Source: Parasitella parasitica
Lineage: Eukaryota; Mucoromycota; Mucoromycetes; Mucorales; Mucoraceae
Length of the DNA: 64,000 nt
Reading direction: 5' to 3'
Assembly (NCBI GenBank): GCA_025201805.1
Contig: MU619320.1
Coordinates: forward strand, 48,018 to 112,017
Positions 61,697-64,000 of the stretch are shown here, one piece after another (position 1 is the first letter of the stretch; each line of letters starts with the position of its first letter). The position numbers and the translations under genes are program-made. The notes below the pieces were generated by a model, which saw only the letters and a list, made by a program, of their open reading frames with translations, did no database searches and was not told the origin of the DNA.

Positions 61697-63711
61697 TTAC
61701 GCTTTCTGGAACTTTTCATTAGAGTGAATGGAAACCACTTCGACATCGTTGGTGGCGCCAGCAGGAGAAGCACCATAACGAACATTTTTGAAGAAAAGAG
61801 TGAGGATGAAACCTAAAGCAGCAGCGGCAATAGGCAATATGAATACAATATGAAGAGCATCAGAATATGCTTTCACAACGGGTGTTTGGATGTCCAAAGG
61901 CATATTGCGGATAAACAGATAGTTTTTGAGAGCGCCATATTCATTAGCTGTAGCTAGCACTTGCAAAGGTAGCTTGGCAAACTCTTTTTTCAGGAATATT
62001 TGAAAGAGTACTTGATAAATGGCAATACCAATAGAAGAAGCGAGCATCATAAAGAAATTGTTGGAACTCGTGGCAACAGCAATATCTCTCAATTCAACAC
62101 ACGATTGTACCGTCAAGATTGCGTTTTGTTGAGAGAGGCCGAATGCAAAACCACAGAAGGCGAGATAACCAGCTTGCTGGCCCCAGGAGCTATTTTCATT
62201 GACAGTGTAGAAAAGACCATAACCCAGTAAATTGCAAGCCGACCCGATGACGAGATAATACTTGGTGTTGGGATACTTTCTAAGAAGGATACCACATCCG
62301 ACAGAGCCACCGATGAGACAGACCATGAAAGGGATAAGGCGAAGACCAGAGTTGGTACTGTTAACACCGTACACAGCTTGAAAGTAGACAGGGCCAAAGT
62401 ACAAGGTTCCAATGAAGGTAAGACCCAAACACATCATATAGCCATAAACAAGAGTGACGGGGGGATTCAACAAAACTCTACCAGGCAAAAGAGGTTCCTT
62501 TGAAATCCATCCTTCAGAGATAACCAAACAAATAAATGAAACACCAGCAGCAACAAAGGGACCTACAGAGTGAGCACTGCCCCATCTTTAAGAGAATGTA
62601 TTAATACATAGAGTACATTTTGATTATAACGAAATAGCATTCATACCCATAAGAGCCTCCCCAATTAAGAGCCAAAAGTAAACAGACAATAAAACCAATG
62701 GCGAAAAGAGTGCCTAGCCAGTCAATACGCTTCAACTTTTGTACAAACGACTCTTGTTCAGTCTTTGTAGGTTCTTTTAAAAAGAACAATATGACTGTAA
62801 ATGCGATAACTGCAAGGATGACGTTTAGCCAAAAATCCCAATGCCAGGAAGCATGATCGACAAAGGCGCCACCTTTATTCACACTAACGTTTAGTACATG
62901 AAACTCCGTCAGATCAGATCAAGAAAGTCTTACCTAAAAGAGGGCCCACTACACTAGCAATACCGTATACAACAGCAAGCATAGATTGGAAGCGGGGGCG
63001 CAAAGGGACAGGAGCAACGTCAGTGACAAGGATGAATGTCATTGACATGACACCGCCACCGCCAAAACCTTGAATGGTTCGACCGGCTATCAACATGTTG
63101 ATGTCCTTGGATAGGGCATTAATCAAAGAGCCAAGAAAGAAGAAGACGATACCAAACATAAACACAGCTTTTCTGTAAAAACAAAATATTAGGATTCATT
63201 GTACAGAATATCTGAAAAAAAAAGAAAAGAAAGTGCTGTAATACCTTCCAAAAATATCTGAGAACTTTTTTGTTATATGGAATTAGTCAAGTGTGTGATT
63301 TTTTTTTTGTGTTGAAAAACTTACTTTGCCGGCTAATGGCTGGAACGAATTTACAGCTACAAGATAGGCAGTAGCGATCCATGTTTGCTGTTCAATAGCA
63401 TTGAGTTCAGTAGCGATTATACTCATTGCAGGCGCAACCACAGTAGAGTTTAAAGACATCATGAACATGGCAAAGATGATGCCAGTCATGACAAGGGAGA
63501 ACTGAATCAATTCTCGCTTTGATTTGAAATTAGGCTCTTTGCCTGTTTTCTCTACTTGTTTTTCAGCGTCTACCGTAGCTGCGTTTTCTTGCGAATCAGC
63601 ATTGGAGGATTGATACAAGTCCTCAATTGATTGGTGCATATTGGCCTGTTCCGTCATTGTCACCGTGTTGGTTGAGGTATATTTCTCATCAGTAGTATTT
63701 TCTGATGCCAT
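61697..63711 (-). CDS. MFS multidrug-type exporter (DHA2, 14 TM)
   Basis: Proton-coupled exporter of the major facilitator superfamily, plasma or vacuolar membrane; substrate unknown. Exons: 63711-63325, 63264-63245, 63172-62934, 62872-62647, 62585-61697, giving 586 aa in phase. The polar N-terminus is ~75 aa. The first span (LVMTGIIFAMFMMSLNSTVVAPAMS) carries the antiporter-type motif D1 region (LNSTVV instead of LDxTIV, so the usual Asp is Asn). The MFS loop-2/3 motif A is split over the 20-nt microexon (FSDIFGRKAVF). GRTIQGFGGGGV is motif B. [27 protein letters not shown] is motif C. The total span count fits 14. It ends in a short cytosolic tail. The neighbouring inverted pseudogene shows this locus has duplicated. 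Confidence 0.9.
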
Positions 63712-64000
63712 TTGTTTGAATAGAAAAAGGAGACCAAGAGCAAAGAAAGGGAAATGAGCATTCTGCCATAGCAGATTCAAATCATTTTATACTCATGAGT
63801 GAGATGGAAAGAGAAAACATGAGGACAAGAGTAACAATGTCGCACCGGTTGAAGGTACAGCCGATGTTATTCGGTCCATGACTGGTGGGATTGCCTTGTG
63901 TGCTACAGAAGCCCGAATATATCGGTCTTAATGTTCAGCCATGAATCAAAATGCTCAAAATATGCGATCTCATTTTTTTGATCTATAAATAATGATTGAT
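63712..64000. other. MFS exporter upstream region
   Basis: Presumed promoter of the minus-strand exporter. No further gene is seen up to the window edge. Confidence 0.45.

Overview
The window looks like nuclear DNA of a mucoralean (Mucoromycota) fungus. It is AT-rich with multi-exon genes. Introns are mostly 40-80 bp GT-AG, plus two likely GC-AG introns. The gene set (SCAP, CSL, BLOC1S1, MMS19, Rae1, NUP54, ERG3, a GPI-type chitin deacetylase of a chitosan-walled fungus) fits an early-diverging fungus that kept genes lost in yeasts. The mobile-element relics (Fanzor/TnpB-like, Helitron helicase, LINE) fit too. The assignment is an inference from family content; no species is named. Intron boundaries below were read by eye and checked for reading phase.

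Layout. 1-8790: end of an unknown gene, a G/C-run repeat, a Zrc1/Cot1-type zinc transporter (+), SCAP (-) and an alpha-arrestin (-). 8791-18412: gene-poor and repeat-rich, with the second G/C-run repeat, a dead Helitron helicase, a LINE 3' end and a transposase-like scrap. 18413-29505: membrane protein (-), Rae1 (-), alpha/beta hydrolase (+), TMEM42-like transporter (-), NUP54 (+), chitin deacetylase (+). 29506-33250: a pair of ~415-bp inverted LTR-like arms abutting a dead Fanzor-like gene. 33848-36838: ERG3 (-) and a MOSC protein (+). 37090-42400: decayed coding relics, including a long mobile-type ORF that may be a second TnpB/Fanzor-like lineage, and a dispersed repeat shared with 11.3 kb. 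42514-52968: MMS19 (+, with an apparent one-base frameshift), a small secreted protein (+), a Bzz1-type F-BAR/C1/SH3 protein (+) and mitochondrial Hsp70 (+). 53115-64000: a disordered three-motif protein (-), a CSL transcription factor (-), BLOC1S1 (-), and an MFS exporter (-) with an inverted pseudogene fragment of itself beside it.

Functional links. SCAP (sterol sensing and SREBP transport) and ERG3 (sterol C-5 desaturation) belong to the same pathway but are 27 kb apart. Rae1 and NUP54 are both nuclear-pore components, 3 kb apart. The hydrolase and TMEM42 genes converge with only 26 bp between stop codons, and TMEM42 and NUP54 diverge from a 171-bp shared promoter. No fungal operon-like or biosynthetic cluster was seen. 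The most unusual material is the mobile-element relics, above all the Fanzor-like remnant at 32.3-33.25 kb with its inverted arms.
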